Part shown: positions 61,701 through 64,000 of the stretch, in pieces | Layout of the letters: every line of letters begins with the position of its first letter | Numbering within the stretch: position 1 is the first letter of the stretch | NCBI GenBank assembly: GCA_947095585.1 | Contig: OX352761.1 | Span: 81,843,267-81,907,266, forward strand | From: Nephrocerus scutellatus | Lineage: Eukaryota; Arthropoda; Insecta; Diptera; Pipunculidae | Length of the DNA stretch: 64,000 nucleotides | Direction of reading: 5' to 3' | The notes under the pieces: model-generated | What the model was told of the DNA's origin: nothing | What the model saw: only the letters and a program-made list of their open reading frames with translations | Database searches by the model: none | Translations under genes and position numbers: made by a program

Positions 61701-62529
61701 CATTATTGTCTGGAATTTCTGGAATAAACCAATTTCTTAAGCGATTCGCATGAAATTCGGAATGTAGGACTAAGATGTGACTATAAGATTTCTTCCTATG
61801 GAAATTCTGGAATATGATCATTATGGTCTGGAATTTCTGGAGCAAATCAATTTTTCAAGCGATTCGCATGAAATTCGGAATGTAGGATTAAGATGTGACT
61901 ATAAGATTTCTTCCTATGGAAATTCTGGAATATGATCATTATGGTCTGGAATTTCTGGAGCAAATTTTTTCAAGCGATTCGCATGAAATTCGGAATGTAG
62001 GACTAAGATGTGACTATAAGATTTCTTCCTATGGAAATTCTGGAATATGAACATTATTGTCTGGAATTTCTGGAACAAAGCAACTTCTCAAGCGATTCGC
62101 ATGAAATTCGGAATGTAGGACTAAGATGTGACTATAAGATTTCTTCCTATGGAAATTCTGGAATATGATCATTATGGTCTGGAATTTCTGGAGCAAATCA
62201 ATTTTTCAAGCAATTCGCATGAAATTCGGAATGTAGGACTAAGATGTGACTATAAGATTTCTTCCTATGGAAATTCTGGAATATGATCATTATGTTCTGG
62301 AGCAAATCAATTTTTCAAGCGATTCGCATGAAATTCGGAATGTAGGATTAAGATGTGACTATAAGATTTCTTCCTATGGAAATTCTGGAATATGATCATT
62401 ATGGTCTGGAATTTCTGGAGCAAATCAATTTTTCAAGCGATTCGCATGAAATTCGGAATGTAGGACTAAGATGTGACTATAAGATTTCTTCCTATGGAAA
62501 TTCTGGAATATGATCATTATTGTCTGGAA
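61701..62529 (+). repeat. Irregular monomers before HOR H copy 3
   Basis: Includes a 115-bp monomer (61864-61978, CAAATTTTTTCAAG, a 3-bp loss) and a 109-bp monomer (62215-62323, TTATGTTCTGGAGC, a 9-bp loss). Private substitutions are more frequent here (GGAATAAACC, TTCTTAAGCG, CAAGCAATTCGC). No gene is present. Confidence 0.78.
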
Positions 62530-64000
62530 TTCCATGATATTCGGAATGTAGGACTAAGATGTGACTATAAGATTTCTTGCTATGGAAATTCTGGAATATG
62601 ATCATTATGGTCTGGAATTTCTGGAGCAAATCAATTTTTCCAGCGATTCGCATGAAATTCGGAATGTAGGACTAAGATGTGACTATAAGATTTCTTCCTA
62701 TGGAAATTCTGGAATATGATCATTATTGTCTGGAATTTCTGGAACATAGCAACTTCTCAAGCGATTCGCATAAAATTCGGAATGTAGGACTAAGATGTGA
62801 CTATAAGATTTCTTCCTATGGAAATTCTGGAATATGATCATTATGGTCTGGAATTTCTGGAGCAAATCAATTTTTCCAGCGATTCGCATGAAATTCGGAA
62901 TGTAGGACTAAGATGTGACTATAAGATTTCTTCCTATGGAAATTCTGGAATATGATCATTATTGTCTGGAATTTCTGGAACATAGCCACTTCTCAAGCGA
63001 TTCGCATGAAATTCGGAATGTAGGACTAAGATGTGACTATAAGATTTCTTCCTATGGAAAATCTGGAATATGATCATTATGGTCTGAAATTTGTGGAGCA
63101 AATCAATTTTTCAAGCGATTCGCATTAAATTCGGAATGTAGGACTAAGATGTGACTATAAGATTTCTTCCTATGGAAATTCTGGAATATGATCATTATTG
63201 TCTGGAATTTCTGGAGCAAATAAATTTTTCAAGCGATTCGCATGAAATTCGGAATGTAGGATTAAGATGTGACTATTAGATTTCTTCCTATGGAAATTCT
63301 GGAATATGATCATTATGGTCTGGAATTTCTGGAGCAAATCAATTTTTCAAGCGAATCGCATGAAATTCGGAATGTAGGACTAAGATGTGAAAAAAAGATT
63401 ACTTCCTATGTAAATTCTGGAATATGATCATTATAGTCTGGAATTTCTGGAACATAGAAACTTCTCAAGCGATTCGCATGAAATTCGGAATGTAGGACTA
63501 AGATGTGACTATAAGATTTCTTCCTATGGAAATTCTGGAATATGATCATTATGGTCTGGAATTTCTGGAGCAAATCAATTTTTCAAGCGATTCGCATGAA
63601 ATTCGGAATGTAGGACTTAGATGTAACTATAAGATTTCTTCCTATGGAAATTCTGGAATATGATCATTATTGTCTGGAATTTCAGGAACAAAGCAATTTA
63701 TCAAGCGATTCGCATGAAATTCGAAATGTAGGACTAAGATGTGACTATAATATTTCTTCCTATGGAAATTCTGGAATATGATCATTATGGTCTGGAATTT
63801 CTGGAGCAAATCAATTTTTCAATCGATTCGCATTAAATTCGGAATGTAGGACTAAGATGTGACAATAAGATTTCTTCCTATGGAAATTCTGGAATATGAT
63901 CATTATGGTCTGGAATTTCTGGAGCAAATCAATTTTTCAAGCGATTCGCATGAAATTCGGAATGTAGGATTAAGATGTGACTATAAGATTTCTTCCTATG
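62530..64000 (+). repeat. HOR H copy 3 (runs off the window)
   Basis: Matches 58,552 onward at 3,978 and then, after two added monomers (236 bp), at 4,214 (GCCACT 58,771/62,985; AACT of GTAACT 59,411/63,625). The last few hundred bases also match 57.8-58.15 kb. The array continues past the end of the window. Confidence 0.8.

Larger units (their letters stand above)
1..64000. repeat. 118-bp tandem satellite array filling the window
   Basis: Every stretch read is a head-to-tail copy of one 118-bp monomer, all in the same orientation. Successive starts at 1, 119, 237 and 355 are 118 bp apart, and the phase can be followed to position 64,000, broken only by defined length variants. The consensus is about 35% GC (41 of 118). 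No unique sequence, transposon, telomere repeat, microsatellite, tRNA or rRNA interrupts it, so no interval holds a gene. The scale and the nested higher-order repeats fit eukaryotic centromeric, pericentromeric or heterochromatic satellite; the location is inference. The family is not one I recognise. Both array ends lie outside the window. Confidence 0.98.

Noticed and set aside
1..64000. CRISPR array
   Set aside because: There are no unique spacers. The whole 118-bp period is conserved, and variation is scattered substitutions and indels rather than repeat-spacer alternation.

Overview
The whole 64-kb window is one AT-rich satellite DNA array. I see no gene, RNA gene, transposon, CRISPR array or unique sequence anywhere in it. 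The monomer is 118 bp (positions 119-236 are a typical copy; about 35% GC), repeated head-to-tail on one strand. I estimate roughly 560 monomers in total, about 480 of them full length. A tandem array of this size with multi-level higher-order repeats (HORs) points to eukaryotic centromeric, pericentromeric or other heterochromatic satellite. I do not recognise the family and cannot name the taxon from sequence alone.

Monomers vary in linked ways. A 'G-type' 3' half (GGTCTGG ... GAGCAAATC) mixes with 'T-type' halves (TGTCTGG ... GAACAAAGC, GAACATAGC or GAACATAGAAAC). A recurrent 88-bp short monomer (67 junctions found) lacks 30 bp, and the deletion joins two inverted 7-mers into a perfect 16-bp palindrome, GAATTTCATGAAATTC. 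In 14 short monomers a G-to-C change extends it to a perfect 18-bp palindrome. Other length classes (112, 110, 105, 104, 86, 82, 77 and 68 bp) mark particular HOR units.

Layout. (A) 1-14,253: a 5,556-bp, 51-monomer HOR in three copies; copy 1 lacks 1,295 bp, and copy 3 gains 442 bp and is rearranged at its end. (B) 14,254-19,962: a 2,448-bp HOR in two copies, the second enlarged by 459 and 354 bp. (C) 20,199-24,401: a 1,858-bp HOR and a cluster of fused or truncated monomers. (D) 24,402-32,340: a 4,276-bp HOR, with a 1,616-bp tandem duplication inside its second copy. (E/F) about 31.4-48.7 kb: a roughly 5.3-6.5-kb segment present twice about 11-12 kb apart, with 2,234-, 2,168- and 2,683-bp HORs nested between and inside the copies; part of it recurs near 60-61.7 kb. 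(G/H) 49.8-64 kb: about 1-kb, 1,621-bp and 3,886-bp units, still running at the window end.

In most cases the measured HOR lengths equal exact sums of the observed monomer classes, for example 5,556 = 36x118 + 7x88 + 4x87 + 2x104 + 2x68. This makes the layout internally consistent and points to mostly in-register unequal exchange with a few out-of-register scars. Open reading frames of 60-101 codons occur on both strands but are by-products of monomer indels, not genes.
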